In this document: positions 8,466 to 18,664 of the stretch, piece after piece
Layout: every line of letters starts with the position of its first letter
Position numbering within the stretch: position 1 is the stretch's first letter
From: Gammaproteobacteria bacterium
GTDB taxonomy: Bacteria; Pseudomonadota; Gammaproteobacteria; DSM-16500
Assembly (NCBI GenBank): GCA_013288815.1
Contig: JABDBD010000014.1
Span: 1 to 56,799, forward strand
Direction: 5' to 3'
DNA: 56,799 nt
Notes under the pieces: model-generated
Databases searched by the model: none
What the model was told of the DNA's origin: nothing
The model's input: the letters and a program-made list of their open reading frames with translations, nothing else
Position numbers and translations under genes: made by a program

Positions 8466-9617
8466 ATGAGTGAAACATTTTTACCTTTTTCTCGCCCCTC
8501 AATTAGTCGGGCTGCTATCGATGATGTTGTAGCTTGTTTAGAATCGGGTTGGATCACGACGGGCCCTAGAGTTGCCCAGTTTACTGAGGCATTGAAAGAT
8601 TATTTAGGGGCGCCGTATGTGCTGCCTCTGGCTTCCGCTACTGCGGGCTTGCATTTAACGTTATTAGCAATGGGCATTAAGCCGGGCGATGAGGTCATTA
8701 CAACGCCCATGACTTTTGCTGCAACGCTGAATACCATCGTTTTGGCTGGTGCGAAACCTGTATTAGTGGATATTGAGCCGGATACGTTAAACATAAACCT
8801 AAATGAAGTTGAAGATGCGATTACTGATAAAACTCGCGTTATTATGCCGGTGCATTTTGCGGGATTGCCTGTTGATCTTGATCACTTGTATGAAATTGCA
8901 GATAGACATGATCTGCGTGTGATTGAAGATGCTGCCCACGCAATTGGTGCAGAATATAAAGGCAAACGTATTGGAAGTCGTGGTGATACGCAAGTTTTTA
9001 GTTTTCATCCTAATAAAAACATGACGACTGGTGAGGGTGGTTGTGTTGCCACACAAGATGAAGAGTTAGCGCGTAAAATAGGTTTGCTGCGTTTTCACGG
9101 GATTGACAGAGAATCTTGGAATCGTTACGGAAAATCGGGCAATCAAGATTATGAAATTGTATTGCCTGGTTATAAATATAATATGATGGATATTCAAGCG
9201 GCTATTGGCTTGCATCAATTGAAAGAGTTAGATCAATTTATTTTGCGTCGTGAAGAATTGGCAAACCGTTACCAGGAAGCATTAATAGATTGGCCCCAGT
9301 GGACGCTGCCAGGTAATCCACCATATCCGCACAGACACGCGTGGCATCTTTACACGCCGTTATTAAATGAAGTGACTGCGAAAATGAATCGTGATGAATT
9401 CATGCAAACAATGAAAGAAAAAAATATTGGTACCGGGTTACATTATCGAGCTGTACATCTTTATCCTTTTTATCGTGAGCGTTTTGGATTTAAAGAAGGT
9501 GATTTTCCACATGCAGAATATGTTTCTGAACGTATAGTGAGCTTGCCACTTTTTCCTGCAATGACAGACGCTGATCATGATCGAGTATTAGATGTCATGT
9601 ATAGCATTTTTAAATAA
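8466..9617 (+). CDS. arnB: ArnB-like UDP-4-amino-4-deoxy-L-arabinose aminotransferase (DegT family)
   Basis: This is a PLP-dependent sugar aminotransferase of the DegT/DnrJ/EryC1/StrS family. Visible marks are SATAGLHLTLLAMGIKPGDEV, the VIEDAAHAIGAEY PLP-binding Asp, the catalytic Lys in FSFHPNKNMTTGEGG, and YNMMDIQAAIGLHQ. In the Ara4N pathway ArnB transfers an amino group from glutamate to UDP-4-keto-pentose. The neighbouring gene encodes an ArnA-type decarboxylase that would supply this substrate, which supports the assignment. ATG 8466 (MSETFLPFSRPSI) fits family N-termini and has AGGAGT upstream at slightly long spacing. A GTG at 8421 adds a non-homologous tail. Other DegT enzymes using different sugars remain possible. 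Confidence 0.8.
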   Translation: MSETFLPFSRPSISRAAIDDVVACLESGWITTGPRVAQFTEALKDYLGAPYVLPLASATAGLHLTLLAMGIKPGDEVITTPMTFAATLNTIVLAGAKPVLVDIEPDTLNINLNEVEDAITDKTRVIMPVHFAGLPVDLDHLYEIADRHDLRVIEDAAHAIGAEYKGKRIGSRGDTQVFSFHPNKNMTTGEGGCVATQDEELARKIGLLRFHGIDRESWNRYGKSGNQDYEIVLPGYKYNMMDIQAAIGLHQLKELDQFILRREELANRYQEALIDWPQWTLPGNPPYPHRHAWHLYTPLLNEVTAKMNRDEFMQTMKEKNIGTGLHYRAVHLYPFYRERFGFKEGDFPHAEYVSERIVSLPLFPAMTDADHDRVLDVMYSIFK

Positions 9618-9630
9618 GTATGAGTTGAAT

Positions 9631-10662
9631 ATGAAAATATTAATTTTAGGCGCAAATGGGTTTATTGGTAGTCATTTATCAGATGCAATTTTAGCAAAAA
9701 CAGACTGGGAAGTTTTTGCAATGGATTTAGCAAATGATAAGTTGGTCGATGCGATGACAAATAAGCGTTTTCATTTTTTCAAAGGTGATATCACTGTTGA
9801 GAAAGCATGGATTGAGCAGCATATACAAGTATGTGATGTTATTTTGCCGTTAGTGGCGATTGCGACTCCAATGACTTATGTCAAAGATCCTTTGAAAATT
9901 TTTGAACTTGATTTTGAAGCGAACTTAGAAATTATTCGTCATTGTGTTAAGTACCACAAACGTATTATTTTTCCTTCAACCTCAGAAGTGTATGGGATGT
10001 GTGCTGATACTGTTTTTGACGAAGAAGAAAGCCATTTAGTGACAGGCCCTATTCACAAAGAAAGATGGATTTATTCAGCATCCAAACAATTGTTGGATAG
10101 AGTGATTTATGCATATGGCCAACATAATGATTTAGATTATACCTTGTTCAGACCGTTTAATTGGTATGGCCCTAAGTTGGATAATATTTTTAATCCTAAG
10201 CCCGGTGGCTCTCGTGTGTTAACACAGTTTATCGGGAACTTAATACGCGGAGAAAATATTGTCTTGATTAATGGCGGTGAGCAAAAACGTTGTTTCATGC
10301 ATATAGATGATGGTATTGATGCATTATTAAGAATGATTGAGAATAAAAATCACTGCGCAGGGAAACGCATTTTCAATATTGGAAATCCCGCAGAAAATGT
10401 CTCTATTCGCAATTTAGCAGAGCTGTTAGTAAAGCTTATTAAAGCTTACCCAGAACATGTGGAAGCTGCTACAAAAACACAATTGATATCTCAAGATGCT
10501 AATGATTATTATGGAGCTGGTTATCAAGATGTATCATTACGTGTGCCATCTATTGAGCGCGCAAAAAAACATTTAAACTGGACGCCTGAAATCAATTTAG
10601 AAGATGGGTTGCGCCAAACATTGGATTTTTATTTCAAAGAAAATTGTGTAACTGATTATTAA
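9631..10662 (+). CDS. arnA: UDP-glucuronate decarboxylase, stand-alone ArnA C-terminal domain homologue
   Basis: The 343-residue short-chain dehydrogenase matches the decarboxylase half of ArnA. It has the NAD-binding GANGFIGSHL at the N-terminus, LPLVAIATPMTYVKDP, IIFPSTSEVYGMC, the catalytic YSASKQLLDR, FRPFNWYGPKLDN, and GGEQKRCFMHIDDGIDAL. It oxidises and decarboxylates UDP-glucuronate to UDP-4-keto-pentose, the ArnB substrate. E. coli ArnA carries an additional N-terminal formyltransferase of about 300 residues, and none is present here or next to it. ATG 9631 fits the glycine-rich start, and an upstream in-frame Met would overlap arnB. The gap to arnB is 13 bp, so the two form an operon. 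Confidence 0.82.
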   Translation: MKILILGANGFIGSHLSDAILAKTDWEVFAMDLANDKLVDAMTNKRFHFFKGDITVEKAWIEQHIQVCDVILPLVAIATPMTYVKDPLKIFELDFEANLEIIRHCVKYHKRIIFPSTSEVYGMCADTVFDEEESHLVTGPIHKERWIYSASKQLLDRVIYAYGQHNDLDYTLFRPFNWYGPKLDNIFNPKPGGSRVLTQFIGNLIRGENIVLINGGEQKRCFMHIDDGIDALLRMIENKNHCAGKRIFNIGNPAENVSIRNLAELLVKLIKAYPEHVEAATKTQLISQDANDYYGAGYQDVSLRVPSIERAKKHLNWTPEINLEDGLRQTLDFYFKENCVTDY

Positions 10663-10689
10663 AAAGTTATGTGAAAGCAAGGATAGCGA

Positions 10690-11262
10690 ATGGCCAAATT
10701 ATACTTTTATTATTCAGCAATGAATGCAGGCAAAAGCACGGTGTTACTTCAGTCCTCATACAATTACCAAGAAAGAGGGATGGATACCTTGCTCTTTTCA
10801 TCGGTAGTCGATACTCGCTACGGAACAGGAAAAATCTCTTCTCGTATTGGGGTGAGTTCTCAGGCGGTTCCATTTGATTCGAATTTTAATTTGTTTGAAT
10901 ATGCTGAGAAACATGCACAAAAACATCCAAAGTTAAAATGTGTATTGGTGGATGAGGCGCAGTTTCTTAATAAAAAACAAGTCATGCAATTGACTGAAAT
11001 CGTCGATAAATTAAACTTGCCTGTCCTGACCTATGGGCTGCGTAGTGATTTTCAAGGTGAACCGTTTGAGGGTAGCATGTACTTATTGGTATGGGCTGAT
11101 AACATCACCGAAATAAAAACTATTTGTCATTGCGGTAGAAAAGCTACGATGAATATGCGCATTGATTCTGAAGGTCGTCCGATAAAAGTTGGGGATCAAA
11201 TTCAAGTTGGCGGCAATGAGCGTTATGTGTCTACTTGCCGTAAGCATTTTCAAAACTCTTGA
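10690..11262 (+). CDS. tdk: Thymidine kinase
   Basis: It phosphorylates thymidine to dTMP in the salvage pathway. The 190-residue protein is the type II family size. It has the P-loop SAMNAGKST (residues 9-17), the Walker B-like VLVDEAQFL, the lasso region [14 protein letters not shown], and zinc-ligand cysteines in CHCGRKA and near the C-terminus (STCRKHF). AAGGA precedes the ATG at normal spacing. It follows the arnA-like gene by 27 bp and may be co-transcribed, though the functions are unrelated. Confidence 0.95.
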   Translation: MAKLYFYYSAMNAGKSTVLLQSSYNYQERGMDTLLFSSVVDTRYGTGKISSRIGVSSQAVPFDSNFNLFEYAEKHAQKHPKLKCVLVDEAQFLNKKQVMQLTEIVDKLNLPVLTYGLRSDFQGEPFEGSMYLLVWADNITEIKTICHCGRKATMNMRIDSEGRPIKVGDQIQVGGNERYVSTCRKHFQNS

Positions 11263-11323
11263 TGTATTACAAAAACAATAAAAAAAATATTTCACTATTC
11301 GATCGCGTGGAAAATTTATCCTC

Positions 11324-11893
11324 TCAATTGCAATTAATGTGATTATCAACAACCGAATCATAATTGCTAATATCTGTTGTAACTGTGTTAACAAACGTCG
11401 CGCTTGAGATAACAGCTTCAGAAAAATTCGCTTTAACCAAGCTTGCATTGTTTAAGTTGGCGCAAGTAAAGTCTGCTTTACTGACATTTGCTTGTTCCAA
11501 ATTTGCATTTAATAATGAAGCTGAGTTTAGATTGGCGCTTGATAAATCGGCCTGCGCTAAGTTCGCATTTTTTAAAATGGCATGATTAAGATTTGTATTG
11601 ACAAGCATTGCTCCAGATAAATGAGCGTTTTCAAGATTAGCATAACTTAAGTCCGCATTGCTTAAGTTCATAGAAGTTAAATCAGCATTAGCTAAGTTGG
11701 CGTGAGATAAATTAGCATTTTGCAAATTGGTTTTGTCTGCATTAAAAGTATAGCTGCGTAAATCAGCGTTAGATAAGTCTAACGATTTGGGTGCGGAGCC
11801 GTTGAGTTTGATGAGTTTTTGTAGGTCTTCTTGATTTGCTGCGTAAGCTGCATTGAATGTCAGAAGACATAAAATCATAAATCTATAAAGCAT
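11324..11893 (-). CDS. Secreted pentapeptide-repeat protein
   Basis: The 189-residue protein begins with a signal peptide (MLYRFMILCLLTFNAAYA) and then consists mainly of tandem A(D/N)Lxx pentapeptides from residue about 38 to 165: LSNADLRSY, LANADLTSM, LSNADLSYA and so on. Such repeats fold into a right-handed quadrilateral beta-helix. It is probably periplasmic or exported. Known members include gyrase-protecting DNA mimics and secreted effectors, but nothing here shows which role applies. It is 9 bp upstream of murA on the same strand, so both could share a transcript. Confidence 0.85.
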   Translation of the reverse strand: MLYRFMILCLLTFNAAYAANQEDLQKLIKLNGSAPKSLDLSNADLRSYTFNADKTNLQNANLSHANLANADLTSMNLSNADLSYANLENAHLSGAMLVNTNLNHAILKNANLAQADLSSANLNSASLLNANLEQANVSKADFTCANLNNASLVKANFSEAVISSATFVNTVTTDISNYDSVVDNHINCN

Positions 11894-11902
11894 AAATATC
11901 CT

Positions 11903-13183
<1,281 letters not shown>

Positions 13184-13432
13184 TCAAAGCTCTTGTTGGC
13201 GAAGGGTCCATTCTTCTGGTGTGTAAGTTTTGATCGAAATGGCGTGTATAGTTCCATTCGCGATTCGATCTCCCAAAGCGGTATAAACCAATTGTTGTTT
13301 TTGTATGCGGCTTTTGCCAGCAAAGCCTGTATAAATAACAATAGCATTAAAGTGGATGCCATCGCCATCAACAAAAACGATAGAGTCTGGTAATCCTTGT
13401 TGTATAAGGTTTTTTATGTCGTCGCACTGCAT
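13184..13432 (-). CDS. ibaG: BolA-family protein IbaG
   Basis: The 82-residue product has the BolA class II KH-like fold signatures: VDGDGIHFNAIVIYTGFAGKSRIQKQQLVYTALGD and the C-terminal HAISIKTYTPEEW. Members partner with monothiol glutaredoxins in iron-sulphur cluster handling and affect envelope stress. I prefer ATG 13432, which has AGGA upstream at good spacing, over an in-frame ATG 12 codons earlier. Its position just before murA is conserved in E. coli (yrbA/ibaG). Confidence 0.9.
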   Translation of the reverse strand: MQCDDIKNLIQQGLPDSIVFVDGDGIHFNAIVIYTGFAGKSRIQKQQLVYTALGDRIANGTIHAISIKTYTPEEWTLRQQEL

Positions 13433-13525
13433 GGAGCATTCCTGTAAAGGCCGTAAATAAGACGGCACAAGAGTAACTTGTGCTCAGTCTCTAGTCAAAT
13501 GGTATGCTATGTCTGTGTAGCCTAT

Positions 13526-14263
13526 TTAAAGCAGGTTGAGTATATTGGCAACTACTGGAGCTTTAGCTTTTTGACTTTCATCTTCTAGACGTTTCGTTAA
13601 CTTACAGGCTGTGCCAAATGAAATGGCATTAATAAATCGCGGGTTGTAGTTTGATCCATTCGATTGATAAAATAATTTAACTAATGGATAAAGTTCATCT
13701 TCCAATGCTGTATATGCTTCATGGACTGCTTCAGCGTTACTTTTATTTTTTGGAATGATAAGTTTTTTTTCATCGATCAGCTTAGTCAATAATGATTGTG
13801 TTGTATTTAAATAATTATTTCCTGATGCAAAGCTAAAATTTAGTTGAAACATTTCTTGGCGAAGTTCATTTTTAGCTTCAATTTTTTCTAAGTAATATTG
13901 TTGCTTAATTGATTGAACACCAGGATAGTGTGTGATTTTGTCATCATTTATCAATAGAGTAATTATGTATGTATCAATATCATCTTTGTTTCCAAGCGCT
14001 TGACGAAGAGCGGCTAGGTTACAATGATTCTTCGCAGCTTCTATTGCTGAGAAATGTTGTTGCCTTACAAAGAAATCCCGGTTTTCTTCTTTTGGATTGA
14101 AGCTGTCGCGACGTCGTTTTATGGTTTCTAAAATCTCAAGTTGGTGAGATTGTTCCTCAGGTGTTGGAGTCGACTCGGGATTAAGAGAAGGTTGTTGGGG
14201 GGTGTTTTGAGAATCTACTGCTTTTTCATTTAAAGATTGATATAAGTCTCTGGTTGTTGACAT
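13526..14263 (-). CDS. Uncharacterised 245-residue protein
   Basis: I do not recognise this protein. It has no signal peptide or membrane segment. Residues 1-60 are rich in Gln, Ser, Pro and Glu and likely disordered. The rest is predicted helical and charged (IKRRRDSFNPKEENRDFFVRQQ; YLEKIEAKNELRQEM). Position between ibaG and ampD is not a conserved neighbourhood I know, so it may be lineage-specific. A disordered N-terminus with a helical body is common in intracellular-pathogen effectors, but this is only a possibility. The start ATG has a GGTGGC-type ribosome site. Confidence 0.7.
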   Translation of the reverse strand: MSTTRDLYQSLNEKAVDSQNTPQQPSLNPESTPTPEEQSHQLEILETIKRRRDSFNPKEENRDFFVRQQHFSAIEAAKNHCNLAALRQALGNKDDIDTYIITLLINDDKITHYPGVQSIKQQYYLEKIEAKNELRQEMFQLNFSFASGNNYLNTTQSLLTKLIDEKKLIIPKNKSNAEAVHEAYTALEDELYPLVKLFYQSNGSNYNPRFINAISFGTACKLTKRLEDESQKAKAPVVANILNLL

Positions 14264-14357
14264 ATTGCCACCACGTTAATGTTTACTAATATTTGTAATG
14301 TATTTGTCTAAGTGAGATAGTATTGTCCTATTTTAAAATAGCTAAGGGAAGGGTTTT

Positions 14358-14960
14358 GTGAAAATTGATGAAAAAACTCATTTATTCGAGAGGGTAGATC
14401 ATATTTTGTCACCCCATCATAACTACAGGCCGAGTGGCCAGTTGATTGATTTAATTGTAATTCATGGTATTAGCTTGCCTCCAGGTGAGTTTGGAAATTC
14501 TGCTATCACCGATTTTTTTTGTGGAAAATTGGATACCCAATTGCATCCTTATTTTACAACAATTGCTGAATTAAAGGTCTCTTCCCATTTGCTCATTGAT
14601 CGCACAGGTCATATTGTTCAATTTGTTCCCTTTGATTTGCGCGCATGGCATGCAGGCCAATCTGAATTTAAGGGACTATCCAATTGTAATGATTTTTCTA
14701 TTGGTATCGAGTTAGAGGGAACGGATGATATACCTTATGAAAAAATTCAATACGAACGTCTGGCAGATTGTATTGTGGCTTTGCAACAAATCTATCCGTT
14801 GGTTACGCGAGAGCGAATTGTAGGTCATTCAGATATTGCACCAGGGCGGAAAACAGACCCAGGGCCTCATTTTGATTGGGCTTATTTTGATTGTCTATTA
14901 ATCGAAGCCTGGCATAATTGTAATAATGGGAAAGGATGTGTGAAAGAGGGTATTGTATGA
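14358..14960 (+). CDS. ampD: 1,6-anhydro-N-acetylmuramyl-L-alanine amidase
   Basis: AmpD cleaves the peptide from 1,6-anhydro-MurNAc during cytoplasmic muropeptide recycling. The 200-residue protein has the amidase-2 fold. Zinc ligands are visible: His36 in IVIHGISLPPGEFG, His157 in IVGHSDIAPGRKTDPG and Asp167 in the same motif. SSHLLIDRTGHIVQFV and RAWHAG are conserved. The stop overlaps the ampE start (ATGA), so the two are coupled. Confidence 0.96.
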   Translation: MKIDEKTHLFERVDHILSPHHNYRPSGQLIDLIVIHGISLPPGEFGNSAITDFFCGKLDTQLHPYFTTIAELKVSSHLLIDRTGHIVQFVPFDLRAWHAGQSEFKGLSNCNDFSIGIELEGTDDIPYEKIQYERLADCIVALQQIYPLVTRERIVGHSDIAPGRKTDPGPHFDWAYFDCLLIEAWHNCNNGKGCVKEGIV

Positions 14961-15784
14961 CGTTTATTATCACGTTAATTGCATTAGTGATTGAACGATT
15001 TTTTGACTGGAGTCATTTGCGTCAATGGCGCTGGTTTACGCTATACCAAGCTTGGTTAATTTCACGGTTTAGCAAGTGGTCACCTATCGTGATTTTTTTG
15101 ATTTGTTTGTTGCCGCCATTACTTATTGTGGTTTGTATTAATTTTCTATTAACAGGCTGGCTGTTTAATTTAATAAAATTAATTTTTGGTGCAACTATGC
15201 TCGTATATTGTTTAGGCCCTAATAATTTTTGGGCTGAAGTATATGCAGCAATTAAAATATTACATACAGAAGAGCCGCAAATTGCGAGTGAAAAAGTGCG
15301 TCAATTGTTTCGTGTTAATTCTCTAGATAATCCTCAAGTTTTCCATAAAAAATTCACGCAAATGATTTTTGTAGAAGCAAATAGACGTGTTTTTGCGGTT
15401 TTTTTCTGGTTTTTATTATTAGGCCCTGTGGGGGCGATGCTTTATCGGTTAGTTGACTTATGTAAGTTACGAGGAATCACCACGCAAGCGCTTGCAGCGC
15501 AGGTACAAAATTTATTGGATTGGTTGCCAGTGAGAATTTTTACATTTATTTTTGCGTTAGCCGGGCACTTCACAGCCGTAATTCAACATTGGAGGCTCTG
15601 CGTGTTTTCTCCGCCTATCGCGAATGATGTTTTTTTAACTGACTGTGGGATAGCTGCTCTGGATATTTTAGAGAGTGGGCGTATTCCTGAAGATGGTTCT
15701 GCGGAAAAAGAAACATTGGCGTTGCTAGACCGAGCATTTGTCATTGCCTTGGTGATTTTGGCGATTGTTGTGTTAGTCATCTAG
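14957..15784 (+). CDS. ampE: AmpE-like inner-membrane protein
   Basis: The protein has about 275 residues with hydrophobic segments around residues 45-85 and 130-160 and at the C-terminus (ALVILAIVVLVI). N-terminal TFIITLIALVIERFFDWSHLRQWRWF matches AmpE. Its biochemical role is unclear; it is linked to beta-lactamase induction through the ampD-ampE operon. I chose ATG 14957, which overlaps the ampD stop as ATGA and starts at the family N-terminus. Confidence 0.88.
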   Translation: MTFIITLIALVIERFFDWSHLRQWRWFTLYQAWLISRFSKWSPIVIFLICLLPPLLIVVCINFLLTGWLFNLIKLIFGATMLVYCLGPNNFWAEVYAAIKILHTEEPQIASEKVRQLFRVNSLDNPQVFHKKFTQMIFVEANRRVFAVFFWFLLLGPVGAMLYRLVDLCKLRGITTQALAAQVQNLLDWLPVRIFTFIFALAGHFTAVIQHWRLCVFSPPIANDVFLTDCGIAALDILESGRIPEDGSAEKETLALLDRAFVIALVILAIVVLVI

Positions 15785-15946
15785 CAGTTTTTACACAGTG
15801 CATTTAACGTCAATCCAAGCAGGTGTGCTTTCAACCAACAAAACCGAATTTGGTGCCTGATTTGCAAACATTATGACTTTAGGTTTTATTAACTTCAGGT
15901 TAAAATAGTCGATTACCTATTACTATTAAAATCAAAGGATAGCGGC

Positions 15947-18610
15947 ATGACAAAACCTTGGGATGATGTAGACCCAGTTGAAACAAAAGAGTGGCTAGAT
16001 GCTTTCGCATCTCTGGTTAAACATGAAGGCCCTGAGCGTGCGCGTTTTATTTTAGAAAAATTGTTAGAAAAAGCGGGACAGAAAGGTGTAAAAGCGAGTG
16101 CTGCGGCGCTGGTAACTCCTTATATCAATACGATTCCAACAGCAGACCAGCCAGCATATCCTGGCGATTTGCAATTAGAACAACGTATCGAAGCCATCAA
16201 TCGTTGGAATGCAATTGCAATGGTGATTCGTGCGAAAAAAGAAGCGGGTGGTGTAGGCGGTCACTTATCATCTTATGCATCGATTGCCACGCTTTACGAA
16301 GTGGGAATGAATCATTTTTTCAAAGCAACTTCAAAAGACAACGTCGGCGATTTAATTTATTTTCAAGGCCATTCTTCAGAAGGAAATTATGCACGTGCAT
16401 TTTTAGAAGGACGTTTATCTGAAGAGCAGTTAAAAAATTTTCGTCAAGAAGTGGGCGGAAATGGTGTGTCCTCATACCCTCACCCATGGTTGATGCCGAA
16501 TTTCTGGCAATTTGCAACCGTGTCATTGGGTCTAGGTGCGTTACAAGCAATTTATCAAGCTCGTTTTTTAAAATATTTAGAAAACAGAGAGCTCATTACT
16601 GAAAACGATAGAAAAGTATGGGTTTTTTGTGGTGATGGTGAAATGGATGAGCCAGAATCTATTGCTGGTCTCACACTCGCAGCTCGAGAAAAACTCGATA
16701 ATATCATTTATGTTGTGAACTGTAATTTACAACGTTTAGATGGTTTAGTTAGAAGTAATAGTAAAATCATTCAAGAATTAGAAGGGCTATTTCATGGCGC
16801 TGGTTGGAATGTTATTAAAGTGCTATGGGACAGTCGATGGGATGCTTTGTTCGCAAAAGATAAAAAAGGTCTTTTGTTAAAGCGTTTAGGTGAATGCGTT
16901 GATGGTGATTTGCAAAGTGCATACGTTCGTGGGGGTGCCTATACTCGCGAGCTTATTGTCGGCGATAATGAAGAATTAAAAAATTTACTTGCTGATTTAT
17001 CCGATGATGAATTGATGTTGTTACATCGTGGTGGGCACGATTCCATAAAAATATATGCAGCCTATGCGGCAGCTGCTAAACATAAAAATCAGCCAACAGT
17101 GATTCTCGTACAAAGTGTGAAAGGCTATGGCTTAGGAACGGCAGCGGCAGAAGGTCGCAACGTCGCGCATAATCATTTAGACATGGCAGAAGCAGAAGCC
17201 AAAGTGTTTCGTGATCGTTTTCAATTACCTTTAACAGATGCTCAGTTAGTCAAGTTTGATTTTTATAAACCTGATGAAAAAAGCCCTGAATTACAGTACT
17301 TGCACGCACAGCGAAAAAAATTAGGCGGCTATCTTCCTGCTCGAGTAAAAACCTCGTCACCGCTCGCTGTGCCACCGTTATCTGCTTTTGAAAATGTGTT
17401 AAAAGGAACGGGTGATCGTACAGCCTCAACAACAATGATGTTAGGCAGAATTCTGAATGTCATTCTGAAAGATCAACATATTGGTAAACGTGTTGTTCCT
17501 ATTTTTTCAGATGAGGTGAGAACGTTTGGATTAGAAGCGTTATTTCGTCAAATCGGAATTTATTCATCGGTGGGACAGCTTTATCTTTCAGAAGATAAAG
17601 AACAATTAGTGAATTATCATGAAGCGGAGAACGGGCAATTATTAGAAGAAGGCATCACGGAAGCAGGTTGTATGGCTTCGTGGATTTCAGCAGCGACATC
17701 TTATTCTACGCATCACTTACCGATGATTCCGTTTTTTACGTATTATTCTATGTTTGGCTTCCAACGTGTCGGTGATTTTATTTGGGCTGCAGCGGATATG
17801 CGTGCGCGTGGTTTCTTAATCGGAGCGACTGCTGGCAGAACCACTTTGGAAGGTGAAGGTTTGCAACATCAAGACGGTCAGAGTTTAATAACAGCTGCAG
17901 GTGTTCCGACTTGCCGAGCATATGATCCTTGTTTTGGTTATGAAATGGCTGTGATTATTCAAGATGGTTTGCAACGCATGTATGCTGAAGAGCAAGATGT
18001 TTTTTATTACATCATGGCGATGAATGAAAAATATGAGCAACCTGAAATGCCTAAAGGTGTTGAAGAAGGTATTGTTAACGGTATGTATCTCTTCAAAAAA
18101 GGCGACAAATCCAAGCTGAAAGTGCAACTGTTGGGAAGTGGAGCTATCTTGAGAGAAGTGATTGCTGCGAGTGAATTGTTGCAAAAAGATTTTGATATTT
18201 CAGCCGATGTTTGGAGTGTGACGAGTTTTAATGAATTGCGTCGTAATGGGTTGGCGGTGCAACGTGAGAATATGTTATCTCCAGAAAAAAAACCAAAGCT
18301 GACCTATGTAGAAACCTGTTTGCAAAAATCTGAAGGCCCTGTCGTCGCAGCGACAGATTATATCCGCACGTATGCAGAGCAAATTCGACCTTTTCTTAAC
18401 AGAGCTTATACGGTGTTAGGAACGGATGGATTTGGTCGCAGTGATACACGAGAAAAATTGCGTCACTTTTTTGAAGTGGATAGATATTATGTGGTGATTG
18501 CTGCATTGCATACTCTCGTTCAAGAAGGGTCTGTTTCTGCGAGCAAAGTGACGGAGGCTATGAAAAAATATAACATTGATCCGAATAAGCCAAACCCTGT
18601 GACTGTGTGA
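15947..18610 (+). CDS. aceE: Pyruvate dehydrogenase E1 component, homodimeric type
   Basis: It decarboxylates pyruvate with thiamine diphosphate and acetylates the lipoyl domain of E2. The 887-residue length equals the E. coli enzyme. GGHLSSYASIATLYEVG is the N-terminal signature. The TPP motif reads GDGEMDEPES followed by NCNLQRLDGLV. Later blocks include HEAENGQLLEEGITEAG and GEGLQHQDGQS. AAAGGATAG precedes the ATG. aceF follows after 54 bp and lpdA after that, giving the standard complex operon. I could not find a PdhR-type operator in the 162-bp upstream gap. Confidence 0.98.
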   Translation: MTKPWDDVDPVETKEWLDAFASLVKHEGPERARFILEKLLEKAGQKGVKASAAALVTPYINTIPTADQPAYPGDLQLEQRIEAINRWNAIAMVIRAKKEAGGVGGHLSSYASIATLYEVGMNHFFKATSKDNVGDLIYFQGHSSEGNYARAFLEGRLSEEQLKNFRQEVGGNGVSSYPHPWLMPNFWQFATVSLGLGALQAIYQARFLKYLENRELITENDRKVWVFCGDGEMDEPESIAGLTLAAREKLDNIIYVVNCNLQRLDGLVRSNSKIIQELEGLFHGAGWNVIKVLWDSRWDALFAKDKKGLLLKRLGECVDGDLQSAYVRGGAYTRELIVGDNEELKNLLADLSDDELMLLHRGGHDSIKIYAAYAAAAKHKNQPTVILVQSVKGYGLGTAAAEGRNVAHNHLDMAEAEAKVFRDRFQLPLTDAQLVKFDFYKPDEKSPELQYLHAQRKKLGGYLPARVKTSSPLAVPPLSAFENVLKGTGDRTASTTMMLGRILNVILKDQHIGKRVVPIFSDEVRTFGLEALFRQIGIYSSVGQLYLSEDKEQLVNYHEAENGQLLEEGITEAGCMASWISAATSYSTHHLPMIPFFTYYSMFGFQRVGDFIWAAADMRARGFLIGATAGRTTLEGEGLQHQDGQSLITAAGVPTCRAYDPCFGYEMAVIIQDGLQRMYAEEQDVFYYIMAMNEKYEQPEMPKGVEEGIVNGMYLFKKGDKSKLKVQLLGSGAILREVIAASELLQKDFDISADVWSVTSFNELRRNGLAVQRENMLSPEKKPKLTYVETCLQKSEGPVVAATDYIRTYAEQIRPFLNRAYTVLGTDGFGRSDTREKLRHFFEVDRYYVVIAALHTLVQEGSVSASKVTEAMKKYNIDPNKPNPVTV

Positions 18611-18664
18611 TACGGTTTTCATCCTGAGGAAGAAAGGATTTTTTGAATTAATGGGAGAGTTACC

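Noticed and set aside
10667..10877. Two ORFs of 68 codons on both strands over the tdk start
   Set aside because: Both lie inside tdk, which has clear homology and a ribosome site; they are out-of-frame shadows.
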